Assembly: GCA_051004735.1 (NCBI GenBank)
Contig: JBPCKA010000094.1
Span: 6,024 to 70,023, forward strand
Origin: Euzebya sp051004735
Lineage (GTDB): Bacteria > Actinomycetota > Nitriliruptoria > Euzebyales > Euzebyaceae
Reading direction: 5' to 3'
DNA length: 64,000 nucleotides
Shown: positions 49,460-59,600 of the stretch, piece after piece
Numbering within the stretch: position 1 is the stretch's first letter
Layout: each line of letters starts with the position of its first letter
Made by a program: the position numbers and the translations under genes
The notes under the pieces: model-generated
The model's input: only the letters and a program-made list of their open reading frames with translations
Told to the model about the DNA's origin: nothing
Databases searched by the model: none

Positions 49460-49668
49460 CGCGCGCCCGCCCCGCCCGCCCCGGCCCGCCCTGCCCTGCC
49501 CTGCCCTGCCCCCACCCAAAGCTCAGATCTGAGGGTTAGTAGGGGTTTCCCCGCCCAAGGCTCAGATCTGAGGACTGGAAAGGGCTGCCCTGCCCCCACC
49601 CAAAGCTCAGATCTGAGGGTTAGTGGCGGTTTCCCCGGCCAAAGCTCAGATCTGAGGGGTTGGGGGGT
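49460..49668. repeat. Palindromic repeat array (four CTCAGATCTGAG dyads)
   Basis: The 12-bp perfect palindrome CTCAGATCTGAG occurs at 49522, 49561, 49606 and 49645. Spacings are 39, 45 and 39 bp, so a compound unit of about 84 bp is present twice. Each compound unit also holds CCCCCACCCAAAG, GGGTTAGT and GGTTTCCCCG. A C-rich CCCTG run precedes the array. It fills the gap between two convergent genes, a typical place for bidirectional terminators or REP-like elements. Confidence 0.88.
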
Positions 49669-50568
49669 TCAGCGAGCGGGGAGGACGCCCACGACCCGCC
49701 ATTCCTGGCCGATGGGAGCCAGGACCGCCACGATCGGGGTCGTGGCCTGCACCCGTGCTGTGCGAGCCCAGGCGAAGACGTCCGGGCCGAACTGGGCCAG
49801 CAGCGTTGCCACATCGGAGGAATCGGTCAGCGGTCCGATCGCCTCGATCTGCACCGGGTCGTCCTGATCCTCCTCACACAGCAGCCGGGCCTGGCTCGGG
49901 CTGCCGACCAGGCCGGCTTCCAGATCACTGGTGTCCTCACATGCGACCCGGGCATCAACCCAGTTGCGGACCGCATCACTTGCCCCTTCGGAGTTGGGGT
50001 ACAGCGGTTGGTTCTCGGTGCCGTTGGTGTTGACCCGCCACAGGCCGTCGTCCTGTTGCTCCAGCGACCAGGTGGTCCGCCCTCGAGCGGCGACCAGGCC
50101 GATGACCGGGTCAAGCTTGGCATCAAAGCCCGTCAGGGTGAGCACCCGGGCAGTCCCAGCGTCCTCGTCGACCTGGATGTCATCAACGCGGTAGCCCGTC
50201 ACGGTCGGAAAGTCGGCGTGCTGGCTGATCCATGAAGCCGGGGTCGTGTAGGCGACGTCCTTCAGGGACTGGGTCAAAAACGTGTAGGAGGTATCCCAAT
50301 CCTGGATCGCCTCGGCAGCGAGGAAGCCCCGGATTGCGCTTTCGGGGTCCTCAGCCTGGTCCGCGGAGGTCACCGGATCGGGTTCGGGCAGCTCGGCTGC
50401 CGCATCGGGATCACCATCCCGTGTGGTGTCACCGGTCGCCGCGGGCAGACGGGTGTCTGACCCGCCGCTGGAGGGTCGCAGCAGTAGCGCAGCGCCGACA
50501 CCGACGGCCAGACCGATCACGACGGCGGCGATGACCACCACACGGGACGTACCGGAGTTGGAAGACAA
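49669..50568 (-). CDS. Membrane-anchored exported protein of unknown function
   Basis: A 299-residue protein. A transmembrane anchor lies at residues ~10-30 (VVVIAAVVIGLAVGVGAALLL). A linker of about 50 residues rich in Asp, Pro, Thr and Glu follows, then an extracytoplasmic domain from about residue 80. The segment AIRGFLAAEAIQDWDTSYTFL resembles NTF2-like domains that bind or transport small ligands, but I could not assign a family. Two cysteines (ACEDTSD and LCEEDQ) may pair. I chose the TTG at 50568 because AAAGG lies about ten bases upstream and the anchor then follows a short basic end; the frame extends to 50640. Confidence 0.65.
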   Translation of the reverse strand: MSSNSGTSRVVVIAAVVIGLAVGVGAALLLRPSSGGSDTRLPAATGDTTRDGDPDAAAELPEPDPVTSADQAEDPESAIRGFLAAEAIQDWDTSYTFLTQSLKDVAYTTPASWISQHADFPTVTGYRVDDIQVDEDAGTARVLTLTGFDAKLDPVIGLVAARGRTTWSLEQQDDGLWRVNTNGTENQPLYPNSEGASDAVRNWVDARVACEDTSDLEAGLVGSPSQARLLCEEDQDDPVQIEAIGPLTDSSDVATLLAQFGPDVFAWARTARVQATTPIVAVLAPIGQEWRVVGVLPAR

Positions 50569-50773
50569 ACCTTGATCCTTTGGGGTTGGGGGCGGTGACC
50601 AGCGGGCACAAGTGCACGTACGGTTCGGTACAGGAGCCAACCCGGACGGGCGTTCGCTCCGAACTACTTACCCAGGCCGAGCCAACACCGCGACTTGTGG
50701 AGATCTCCATAGTCCAAGTGTCAGCTCGTGCCTGCAACATCCGATCAGAACACGGCCTTGGAGGCCTATACTT

Positions 50774-51823
50774 ATGAGTAGACACACTGTCGCACGAGCG
50801 CCCATGGCGCTGGTCGCGGTTGTCGTGACGCTACTTGCCCTTGCGGTCCCTGCGTTTGCGCAGACGACCACCACGCGACTCAGCGGGGATACCCCCGTGG
50901 ATCAAGCAGTCGCATGGAGCATGGCAAGTTTCGCCGCCGGCAGCGCACCAGATGTCATCCTCGCCCGAGATGACGACTTCGCCGACGCACTGGGTTCAGG
51001 CGCAGTGCAGGGACTTCTCGAAGCTCCCCTGCTGCTGACCAACACCTTGCTGCTATCACCACAAACCGCGGCAGAGATTGCCCGGCTAGGGGCCGACAAG
51101 GTCATCATCTTGGGTGGAGTAGATGCCATTGCGCCCACAGTTGAGACTGAACTTGATGTCTTGGGCCTTGACACCGAACGAATTGCGGGCGCGACCCGGC
51201 TGGAAACAGCTGTCGCGATCGTCAACCGGTTCTTCCCCAACACCACCGACGTCGTTCTGGCACGTGCCTTCGGCACCCAGACTGACAGCACCCAGGCATT
51301 CGCCGACTCGTTGACCGTGGCGCCATTCTCAGCCGCGAGCAACATCCCGTCGCTGCTGACCTCCACCGACACGCTTGATGACCCCACGGCGCAGGCACTT
51401 AGTGCCCTGCCGATCCAACGGGTCCTGGTTGTCGGTGGTACCGACGCAGTCAGTGACAACGTTGCCTCGGCTGCCGCCGCAGCAATCGATGACGGAGTTA
51501 ACGAGACCGACGAGTCGGTCACCCGTATCGATGGTCCCAACCGCTTTGCTACCGCAGTGGCGTTGAACGCGGAACTGAGATACAGCTCAGGCGCGGATGC
51601 TCCTCGCATCATCCTGTCCGAAGGACAAAACGACACCTCGTGGGCCTCCGGGTTCCCGGCCGGTGTGCAGGCCGGCAACGGTGCGGCGGTCGTGCTCTCA
51701 AACGGTCCCGACCTTCCGCCTGAGACCCTGGCCTTCATCCAGGGTGCCAACCGTCCGCTGATCTGCGGTCCTGGCGTCGAGCCGGCCGCCTGTGATGCCG
51801 CCGAAGCAGCGATCAACAGCTGA
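50774..51823 (+). CDS. Secreted protein made of cell wall-binding repeats 2
   Basis: A 349-residue secreted protein. The signal peptide covers residues 1-~33 and ends PAFAQ. The rest consists of three CWB2 (PF04122-type) repeats, recognised by strings such as DVILARDDDFADALGS, KVIILGGVDAIA, RVLVVGGTDAVS and GPNRFATAVAL. CWB2 domains hold proteins to anionic wall polymers in Gram-positives. No catalytic domain is attached, so it may be a structural surface protein. GGAGG lies nine bases before the ATG at 50774. The M6 protease at 56.7 kb has the same repeats. Confidence 0.85.
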   Translation: MSRHTVARAPMALVAVVVTLLALAVPAFAQTTTTRLSGDTPVDQAVAWSMASFAAGSAPDVILARDDDFADALGSGAVQGLLEAPLLLTNTLLLSPQTAAEIARLGADKVIILGGVDAIAPTVETELDVLGLDTERIAGATRLETAVAIVNRFFPNTTDVVLARAFGTQTDSTQAFADSLTVAPFSAASNIPSLLTSTDTLDDPTAQALSALPIQRVLVVGGTDAVSDNVASAAAAAIDDGVNETDESVTRIDGPNRFATAVALNAELRYSSGADAPRIILSEGQNDTSWASGFPAGVQAGNGAAVVLSNGPDLPPETLAFIQGANRPLICGPGVEPAACDAAEAAINS

Positions 51824-51891
51824 TGGCCTTCACCGACAACACCCCACTGAACGTACTTCGCACTCATCATTCGCCAAACCAAGGAGAAACC

Positions 51892-53484
51892 ATGACCACC
51901 ACTGCACGCCCCCGGACGTTCCGGGTGTTCCTCGCGGTGGGTCTCGCGGCCCTGCTGGCCCTGACGTCGCTCGCGACCGTCGACGCCTCCAGTCACCGTG
52001 AAGCCCCACTGATCGCGGAGGACCCGGTTGCCGACAACACCGACACCTACGCCTTTGTGTCCCCCGAGGACTCAAACAACACCGTCCTCATCGCCAACTA
52101 CATCCCGCTTCAGGTGCCGGATGGCGGCCCGAACTTCTTCAACTTCGGTGACGACGTCCTGTATGAGATCAACGTCGACAACGACGGTGACGCCGTCGCA
52201 GACGTGACCTTCGAGTTCAACTTCACCACCGAGTTCACCGACCCCAACAGCTTCCTGTACGCCTTCGGCCCCATCACCTCGCTGACCGGTGACGGTGCTG
52301 CAGCCTGGAACCTCCGCCAGTACTACGACCTGTCGGTCGTCGTCGACGGTGTCCGCACCGTGCTGGGCCAGGACATGATCGTGCCGCCGAACAACGTCGG
52401 TCCGCGCACCACCCCCAACTATGCCGCCCTGAGCGACGCGGCCGTCCAGACCATCGGTGTCGACGGTGGCGACATGCAGGTCTTCGCCGGTCAGAAGGAT
52501 GACCCGTTCTGGGTCGACCTAGGCTCAGTCTTCGACCTGGGCGCCCTGCGTCCGTTCGAGCAGTTCCACCTGATCCCCCAGCCTGACACCGACCCGATTG
52601 ACGCCGTCGCCGGGAAGAACACCCACTCCCTGGTCGTTGAGGTTCCCTCCTCCTTCCTGGGTGCCACCAGCGACCAGCCGGTCGTCGGTGTCTGGGCAAC
52701 CGCATCCCGTCGCCAGACCCGCACCTTCAGTGGTGGATCCTCGGCCGTTCCGGTCTACACCGGTCCGTTCCGTCAGGTCTCCCGTCTGGGTATGCCGTTG
52801 GTCAACGAGGCCATCATCCCACTGGGTCTGAAAGACGCCTTCAACACCCTTCGTCCTGACCAGGACGCCGCCACCCTGGCCGGCGTGACCTTCGAGCGCG
52901 CATCGGGCGCGAACTCCACAGAGGGTGCGGTCCCGATCGTGACCGACCCCGAACTGCTGGAACTGTTCCCGGTCCTGTATCCGAACGCCTTCGACCCGGG
53001 CGGCGACGGTGGCGGCGACCCCTCCACCCCGCCGTTCCCGTTGCCTGTGGCACCGCGTAACGACCTCCTGGCCATCTACCTCACCGGTGTTGGTACCCAG
53101 GACGACGGCTCGCTCTGCCTGACCCCGGGCACGGACGGCTGCACCCCGTTCAACTCCTTCGGCGCCGACGCGCTGCCGTCTGAGATGATCCGTCTGAACA
53201 CCTCGGTCGCCCCGGCCGACGGTGACCTGAACAACGACAACCGCCTCGGTGTCCTTGGCGGCGACGTCCAGGGCTTCCCGAACGTTCGTCGTCTGTACGA
53301 CGACGCCACCGACATCACGCTGCAGGCACTCGCCGGCGCCGTGGTCAGCCCCGACGACTTCGCTCCCCTGAGCGACGGCGTCCTGACCAACGACCTGCCG
53401 TTCATCAACACCTTCCCGTACCTGGCACAGGCGCACTCGGGCTACTACAGCCCGCAGATCACGCCGGCCACCAACAACCTCTAA
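51892..53484 (+). CDS. Secreted DUF4331 protein
   Basis: A 530-residue exported protein. The signal peptide spans residues 1-~29 and is followed by the family hallmark SSHREAPLI. The conserved DNTDTYAFVSPED follows near residue 45. The mature part is rich in Asp, Asn and Pro. DUF4331 function is unknown; the genes often accompany TPR and nickel/cobalt-transporter-like genes, as here. AAGGAG lies six bases before the ATG at 51892. The codon usage is noticeably biased towards C-ending codons, suggesting strong expression. Confidence 0.88.
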   Translation: MTTTARPRTFRVFLAVGLAALLALTSLATVDASSHREAPLIAEDPVADNTDTYAFVSPEDSNNTVLIANYIPLQVPDGGPNFFNFGDDVLYEINVDNDGDAVADVTFEFNFTTEFTDPNSFLYAFGPITSLTGDGAAAWNLRQYYDLSVVVDGVRTVLGQDMIVPPNNVGPRTTPNYAALSDAAVQTIGVDGGDMQVFAGQKDDPFWVDLGSVFDLGALRPFEQFHLIPQPDTDPIDAVAGKNTHSLVVEVPSSFLGATSDQPVVGVWATASRRQTRTFSGGSSAVPVYTGPFRQVSRLGMPLVNEAIIPLGLKDAFNTLRPDQDAATLAGVTFERASGANSTEGAVPIVTDPELLELFPVLYPNAFDPGGDGGGDPSTPPFPLPVAPRNDLLAIYLTGVGTQDDGSLCLTPGTDGCTPFNSFGADALPSEMIRLNTSVAPADGDLNNDNRLGVLGGDVQGFPNVRRLYDDATDITLQALAGAVVSPDDFAPLSDGVLTNDLPFINTFPYLAQAHSGYYSPQITPATNNL

Positions 53485-53505
53485 TTGCCGATAACGACAA
53501 AGAGG

Positions 53506-53518
53506 TAGCGTTTCAACG
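53506..53518 (+). promoter_or_regulatory. Leaderless-type -10 element for the TPR gene
   Basis: TAGCGT at 53506-53511 ends 7 nt before the GTG at 53519, suggesting a leaderless GTG-starting transcript in addition to read-through from the DUF4331 gene. Confidence 0.5.
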
Positions 53519-54781
53519 GTGAGCAATTCACTTGCCGCCACCTCCGAGGGGAGGGGGTCACGCCCCTCCCCTCGTTGGGTCCTGCCCCTCATCATCGTCG
53601 CAATCGCGGCCGTGGTCGGGCTGGCTGTAGGACGCTTCGCGACCTACAGCGACACCGCCCGTGTCGACCTGCCGACCGTCGTGGTCCCCCCCGATGATGA
53701 AGTGCTGGCACTGCAGGCCGACGCCGAAGCCAATCCGCAGAGCCCCCGGGCGTGGCAGGAACTGGGCATCAACGCCACCCGTCAAGCCATCGTCACCGCC
53801 GACCCCGCGTGGTATGCCATCGCCGGTGACGCCTATGACCGCGCTGAAGAGCTTGACCCCACAAACGACTTTCTGACGATCGCCCGCGGCCAACTCACGT
53901 TGTCCCTCCACGACTTCGACAAGGCATTGGACCTGGGCCAGCGGGCAACCACGGTGTTGCCCAGTACCGCCGACGGCTGGGGTGTCCTGGTCGATGCCCA
54001 GGTTGAACTGGGGATGTATGAGGAGGCCGCAGACTCTCTGCAGACCATGCTGGATCTACGTCCCGACCTGTCCGCCTTGGCCCGGGCGTCCTACCTACGT
54101 CAGCTGAACGGCGATCTTGACGGCGCGATCGTCGCCATGCGTCAGGCAGAGGTTGCCGGAGGCGGAGCGTTCGGTCAGACCAGCATCATCTCTGGCCTGC
54201 TGGGCGACCTGCTGCTGCAACGCGGTGACCTGGACGACGCCGAAGCGGCCTATCTGCGTGCACAAAGCGGCCAGGCGGCCGCCGGACTGGCACGCATCGA
54301 CATCGCCAGAGGTGATCTGGACCGCGCCGAGGTGATCCTGACCCAGGTGTCGCGCCAGACCCCGTTCCCCGCCGTGATCACCGCCCTGGCCGAGGTGCAG
54401 ACCCGACAGGGCGACCAGGAGGGCCTGGCTGACACCGTCGAACTCGGTCGAACAATCGCCACCCTGCAGCAGGCCAACGGTCAGACAGTGGACCTGGAAC
54501 TGGCCTTGTTCGAGGCCTCCTACGGCGATCCAGCACGTGCGATCGAACTGGCCCGACAGGCATACGACGCCAGACCCGACAACGTCTTTGCGGCCGGCGC
54601 GTTGGCCTGGTCGCTGTTCAAGGACGGCCAACAGGAGCAGGCGCTTGAGTTCGCGGACCAAGCCACCCGTCTGGGAACCGTCGACACGGCACACGAACTC
54701 CGCATCGCTCTGATCACCGGCCAGGGCCTGGATCAACTCCTGGCTCGCAACCCCCTAGCTGAAGAACTGTTCCTGCCATGA
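53519..54781 (+). CDS. Membrane-anchored tetratricopeptide repeat protein
   Basis: A 420-residue protein. The N-terminus (residues ~1-22) is cytoplasmic, a transmembrane segment follows at ~22-42, and the rest is extracytoplasmic. From about residue 65 the chain is a run of TPR-like helical pairs (AWQELGINATRQAI, YDRAEELDPTNDFL, ALDLGQRATTVLP, AADSLQTMLDLRPD and others). It is a likely scaffold for protein contacts. Its stop overlaps the next gene by ATGA, coupling it to the NicO-like transporter. Confidence 0.85.
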   Translation: MSNSLAATSEGRGSRPSPRWVLPLIIVAIAAVVGLAVGRFATYSDTARVDLPTVVVPPDDEVLALQADAEANPQSPRAWQELGINATRQAIVTADPAWYAIAGDAYDRAEELDPTNDFLTIARGQLTLSLHDFDKALDLGQRATTVLPSTADGWGVLVDAQVELGMYEEAADSLQTMLDLRPDLSALARASYLRQLNGDLDGAIVAMRQAEVAGGGAFGQTSIISGLLGDLLLQRGDLDDAEAAYLRAQSGQAAAGLARIDIARGDLDRAEVILTQVSRQTPFPAVITALAEVQTRQGDQEGLADTVELGRTIATLQQANGQTVDLELALFEASYGDPARAIELARQAYDARPDNVFAAGALAWSLFKDGQQEQALEFADQATRLGTVDTAHELRIALITGQGLDQLLARNPLAEELFLP

Positions 54782-56355
54782 GCATCTCGTCCCGACGCAC
54801 CGCCCTGCCCCTCACCCTGACACTGCTGGGTCTGATACTGGCCCTGATGGTGATGCGCGCTCCCGCGGCGATGGCCCATCCCCTGGGCAACTTCACCACC
54901 AACACCTCGGCGACCATCCTGCCCGCAGACCCCCAAACCCAGGTTGTGTACGTCCTTGACCTGGCCGAGATCCCGACCCAGCAGACCGGCAGCGACATCG
55001 ATGAGGCGGGTGGACCTCAAGGATGGGCACAGCAGGAATGTGTGCGCATCGCTGCTGCGCAGAGTCTGGACATCAACGAGCAGGCCAGGGAGTTGACGGC
55101 CCAGGCCGCCGCCATCACGTTCCCCGACGGGCAGGCGGGCCTGAAGACCCTGAGGCTGACCTGCTCGCTGACTGCGCAGACCGCCGGCCTGGCAAATCCT
55201 TCAGCGCTGACCTACACCGATGACTACACCAGCGGGCGTATCGGGTGGCGTGAGATCATCGCGGCGCCCAACAACTCCACGATCGTTTCCGCCGATGTGC
55301 CGTCGGTCTCCAGCACCGATCAGCTGCGAACCTATGAGACTACCCAGATCATGCGGGTGACCACAGCGGAGGTCACCTTCGATCCGACCGCAGGTCCAGC
55401 CCCGCAGGACTTTGTGCGTTCCACCGAACTGGAGCCCGTTGCAGCACGTCCAGGCGGGTTGGAGGGATTGGTCGAGTCCTACACCGACCTGATCTCACGA
55501 CAGACCCTGACACCCGCTTTCGTGCTGTTGGCCTTCGTGCTTGCCATCGCCCTTGGCACCGCGCATGCGATCGCCCCCGGTCACGGCAAGACCGTCATCG
55601 CCGCCTACCTGCTGGGAGAGGGGGGCCAGGCATCTCAGGCCGTCGCGCTGGGCGGCACCGTCGCGATCACCCACACCATCGGAGTGCTGATCCTGGGTCT
55701 GATCGTGCAGACCTCGACCTCCCTGGCACCAGAGTCCCTGTATCCCTTGCTGGGTGTCATGGGAGGCGTGATCTTCACCGGTTTGGGCGTTGTCCTGCTG
55801 TACCGCGCAATCGTGCGTCGCGGCCACACCCACGACCATGACCACCCACATGATCACGACCACGACCATGGACCGGCGGCGCCTACCGATTTCGATCACG
55901 GTCCCACGTCCACGGCAGAGGATGTCCTGACCGCCCTGGACCACGATCACGGGCCCACGGCGGTCCTGGTGGCCGAGCGAGCTCACGACCACGACCACGA
56001 TCGCGAGCACTCGCCGACCCGCTCCCAACCGCCCCAGACCACCTGGCGGATGCTGATCCTTCCGGGGCTTGCAGGCGGAATGGTCCCCAGTCCCTCTGCC
56101 TTGCTGGTGCTGCTGGGCGGCATCGCCCTGGGTCGCACCTGGTTCGGGGTGTTGTTGGTGCTGGCCTATGGGATCGGCATGGCGCTGGCTCTGGTCGGAG
56201 TCGGCTATCTGCTGCATCGTGTCCGGTTCCGCGTGATGGACCGGCTTGAGAGCACCACCTGGGCCCGGGTCAGCGTCGCATTGCCGATCGTCACCTCCAC
56301 CCTCATCATCCTTGGTGGACTTGTCATCGTGGGACGAACCCTTTTGACTGCCTGA
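54778..56355 (+). CDS. NicO-family nickel/cobalt transporter-like membrane protein
   Basis: A 525-residue membrane protein. A signal-like hydrophobic N-terminus ends AMAHPLGNFT. An extracytoplasmic domain of ~200 residues follows, with two or more cysteines (QECVRIAA, RLTCSLT). The NicO core begins near residue 245: LGTAHAIAPGHGKTVIAAYLLG, VAITHTIGV and PSPSALLVLLGGIALGR. A loop around residues 345-415 is very His/Asp-rich (repeats of HDH), likely a metal-binding region. The family moves Ni or Co, and the metal here is inferred. It ends the DUF4331-TPR-NicO operon. Confidence 0.87.
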   Translation: MSISSRRTALPLTLTLLGLILALMVMRAPAAMAHPLGNFTTNTSATILPADPQTQVVYVLDLAEIPTQQTGSDIDEAGGPQGWAQQECVRIAAAQSLDINEQARELTAQAAAITFPDGQAGLKTLRLTCSLTAQTAGLANPSALTYTDDYTSGRIGWREIIAAPNNSTIVSADVPSVSSTDQLRTYETTQIMRVTTAEVTFDPTAGPAPQDFVRSTELEPVAARPGGLEGLVESYTDLISRQTLTPAFVLLAFVLAIALGTAHAIAPGHGKTVIAAYLLGEGGQASQAVALGGTVAITHTIGVLILGLIVQTSTSLAPESLYPLLGVMGGVIFTGLGVVLLYRAIVRRGHTHDHDHPHDHDHDHGPAAPTDFDHGPTSTAEDVLTALDHDHGPTAVLVAERAHDHDHDREHSPTRSQPPQTTWRMLILPGLAGGMVPSPSALLVLLGGIALGRTWFGVLLVLAYGIGMALALVGVGYLLHRVRFRVMDRLESTTWARVSVALPIVTSTLIILGGLVIVGRTLLTA

Positions 56356-56356
56356 C

Positions 56357-56636
56357 ATGACGCAGGATCCGCTGATCCGCACTGCCAGGCGTGAGGACGG
56401 GGACCGCCTCTGGGAATTGGACCTGCTGACCTTCTCCCACCTGGTGTCACCGGGCACCGCCCCCGAACGCCAGCGCCCATGTCATCCAGATCCAGGGACT
56501 TGCCGTCGACCCGGCTCTCAGCGGACCTGGCATCGGCCACGCATTGGTTCAGGCAGCCGTCGACGAAAGCCGGCGTCGTGGTGCCCGCAAGATCAGCCCT
56601 GCATCTGGACTGAACACAAACGGTCGACCACCCTGA
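56357..56636 (+). pseudogene. GNAT acetyltransferase remnant
   Basis: The frame from 56357 begins LIRTARREDGDRLWELDLLTF, a typical GNAT N-terminus, and loses sense after about residue 37. In a different frame from about 56475 to the stop at 56634-56636 the core acetyl-CoA site continues: IQGLAVDPALSGPGIGHALV, then AAVDESRRRGARKIS. The middle strands are missing and the C-terminal Tyr-containing helix is gone. So the gene has an internal deletion with frameshift and a lost 3' end. Confidence 0.75.
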
Positions 56637-56657
56637 GGGGTGAGGGCGGCCGACCTC
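56622..56657. terminator. Hairpin between the GNAT remnant and the M6 protease gene
   Basis: GGTCG...CGACC with an inner CACCC...GGGTG forms a two-part stem over the remnant's stop and the 3' end region of the minus-strand protease gene. It could end transcription of either strand, though no T-run is present. Confidence 0.4.
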
Positions 56658-56679
56658 GCCTGTGTGAACGTCCAGGGAG

Positions 56680-59600
56680 TTATCCGCCCAGAGCAGAGAT
56701 CGCCTGGTTCAGCACGCCCTCGCTGACAGCTGCCGTACCACCCGCGATATACAACCGACTGATGCCTGCGGCACTGGCGCTCAACAATGCCAGCGACTCG
56801 GGTGAGTTGTCGAGTGTTGTTGGATCGACCAGGACCAGCAGTCCACCCAACTTGGCCGCAGCCGGCCCGGCAGTCAGGGCGTCGGGGAAGTTGGCACCAC
56901 TGGCCAGCATGGCCGTGGCGAATCCGACGTTGTACCGGCTGAGCGTTTCGGAGGTGATCGCACTGGCCGTTGCATAGCGGTTGGCGCCGGCCACACGCTT
57001 GGCGCTGTACCCGGCCGCCGCCACATCGGTTGCCACGTCCTCAGACAATGCTGCGGTGCCACCGGCCAGATAGACCACTGCGCCGTCGGCCACCAGATCA
57101 TCCAGCACAGCGCCGGTGTCGGCATCCAGACCGTCGGAGGAGGTCAGCAGGATCGGGTCGGCACCGGGGATGGCCAGATTCGCGGCGGCCAACGCATCGG
57201 CAAAGTTGTCGCTGCGCACCAGAATCGCTGAATCCACACTTCCGTTCACCCTGGCCAACTCCCGGGCCACCTCCACTGCGGTCTGCACTCGTCCGACGCC
57301 AGCAAGTCGGGTGACTCCGAACTCGCTCAGAGCCTGTTCGACGGCGGGGGACAATGCTCCTTCCCCTCCCAACAGATACACATTGCTGACGCCCAGACGC
57401 TCGAGTTCGTCTGCCACATCGGTGGCAAGCGTGTCGGTGTTGGTCAATAGCACGGGACCATCGACCGCTGCTGCCAGTGGTGCGGCGGCCAGCGCATCGG
57501 GATAGTCACCGGCTCGGGCAATCAGGGCCGTGTCAGCCCCGTCGGGGTAGGCGGCCTTGGATATCTCCACGGCCGTCTGGATACGTCCGGGACCGGCCAG
57601 GCGAACCGCAACCAACCCGTTGCCATAGCCGTAGTCACGGTCTGCGCACCCTACTCCCCGGGTGACCTCAACGGTCGAGGTCAGGTCATCGGCGCGGTCG
57701 GTGCCGGTGTCGCCGGACATGTCGGTGACGTCGAAGTCCAAACACTCGAAGTCGAACCGGAACAGCCCGTCCTCCCTCACGGGATCGCTGTAGTTGTCGA
57801 CGTGGCCCTCCCCGGCATCGGAGAACGACTCGCCCGCGTTGAAGGCGGCGTCGATCAGGTCCGGTGAGGCGTTACCGGGGTCGGGAACCGCGTCCAGGAT
57901 GTGCTGGCCGGGATGGTCGCCGTTGCTGATGTTGCCGTAACTGAACGCCTCGTCGGTGAAGCCCAGGGACAAGCCAGGTTCCCAGGTGATCTCACCGCGG
58001 TCGCTCTGACCGAAGCCGTCGAGGTCGAAGCCCGACCGATCCCTCAACTCCAAGTAGTAGGCGTGGTCCGCTGAGGATCCCTGCGTGGCCGACACGTACT
58101 CAAACCCCTTCGAACACAGGGGCGCGGTACCCAACCCGGAATCGGATTGGCAACCTCCGTTGAAGATCAGGGGGCCACCGGGGCCGTCCTCAAAGTCGCT
58201 GGCGAACAGTTCCTGACCATCGGCGGTGACCGCGACGTCATCGATGAACCAGCCCGGCTCGGCCAGTCCGACGTCGGTGACGTAGCCGAAGCGGAGCACC
58301 ACGTCTTCCATCCCGGCGAACTCGGTCAAATCGTAGGTGTCGGTCGCGAAGCCGGTGTTCTCTGGATAATCACCTAACAGACGGTCCAATTGCTCGGTGC
58401 CCGCCTGGTAGGAGGCCGTCGTGCCGGTGATGCCATTGCCATAGGTCGCCTGACAGACCACGTTGTTCGGGTTGTTGGTCGCCGGTGTGGTGAACCCCTC
58501 CTGCGAGGGAAGGGACTGGTAGGTGTTGCCGTTGTCGGTGGTGATCATCACGAACCCGTAGTCGAACTCCCACTCGATCTCCCACAATGACGCGAAGGAC
58601 AACTCGGTGGCGGTTCCGGGGGCCAGATCGGCCAACTGGGGCAACCGGATGTCCAGCGCACGGGCGTTTGGCGAGGTGGGACAGGCATAGTCGTTGCCCG
58701 ACGTCGACCAGTACACGTGCGAGGGCGACGCACCATTTTCAACCAGTGCCGGGTCGATCAGGATCCGGCTTGGCAGACCGGCGCGATACATCATCCCGTT
58801 GTGGACATTCTCGCCCTCCAATGTGTAGGGGGTCCCGTCGGGGGTCTGCCATTGGATGGAGTTGATGTCGGTCTTCGAGCCGATCATGTCAAGCGTGGTC
58901 GTGCCCTCGGGGATCTCGACAGGGATCGCCCAGCCCAGTTCTTGACGGCCGTACGCATCCATGTTCTGGCTGTAGTCCGACGCCATCAGGTTCCAGTCGG
59001 CGTACAGGTCAAGCCCGGCGTTTGAGTAGAAGTCAGGCAGCCCCAGTGAATGGCCGTACTCGTGGCTGATGACCGATGCGGCATCGAAGATGGTCTCGGG
59101 GTTGACGTTGTAGGGGCCCACCCGGACGTAGGCGGGGAAGTCGGTCTGCTGGGTCGTGGTGATGGTGTAGGTCTGGTCGGTGTAGAACAGCAGGTTGCCT
59201 TCGAGGTCGGTCAACCGGTCATCGCTGACGTAGCCCAGCAGGCCTGTCTCGGGATCGCGGAACCCACCTTCCAGGGTCGAGGAGTGCGGCCAGATGTTGT
59301 CATACGGCAGCGGAGCGTTCGTCGGGTTGGGGTAGTTGTTGCACTCGATCTCGTTGAACACGGGATTGGGATCGGGCACCGGTGCCAGCTGGCTGACCCC
59401 ATTGCCGCCACAGCCGACGAAGATCATCATGAAGAAGTCGACGACACCGTCCTTGTCGGTATCGAACAGGTTGTAGTCGATCTCGGGGTCGGCAATGGCG
59501 GCCGCGTCATAGACGGCCTTGCCCGTGTCACCACAGCCGGCGTCGATGTTGGCGGGCACCGGCACGCCCAGGGCGGGGGCGATCGCCGAGCCGCCGGAGT

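Noticed and set aside
49522..49656. Palindromic array considered as CRISPR or origin iterons
   Set aside because: Intervening sequences are themselves repeated, no cas, rep or dnaA genes are nearby, and the site is a convergent gene end.
55495..56457. 320-codon open frame on the minus strand
   Set aside because: Antisense to the NicO gene; its Val-rich stretch mirrors the His/Asp-rich loop codons.
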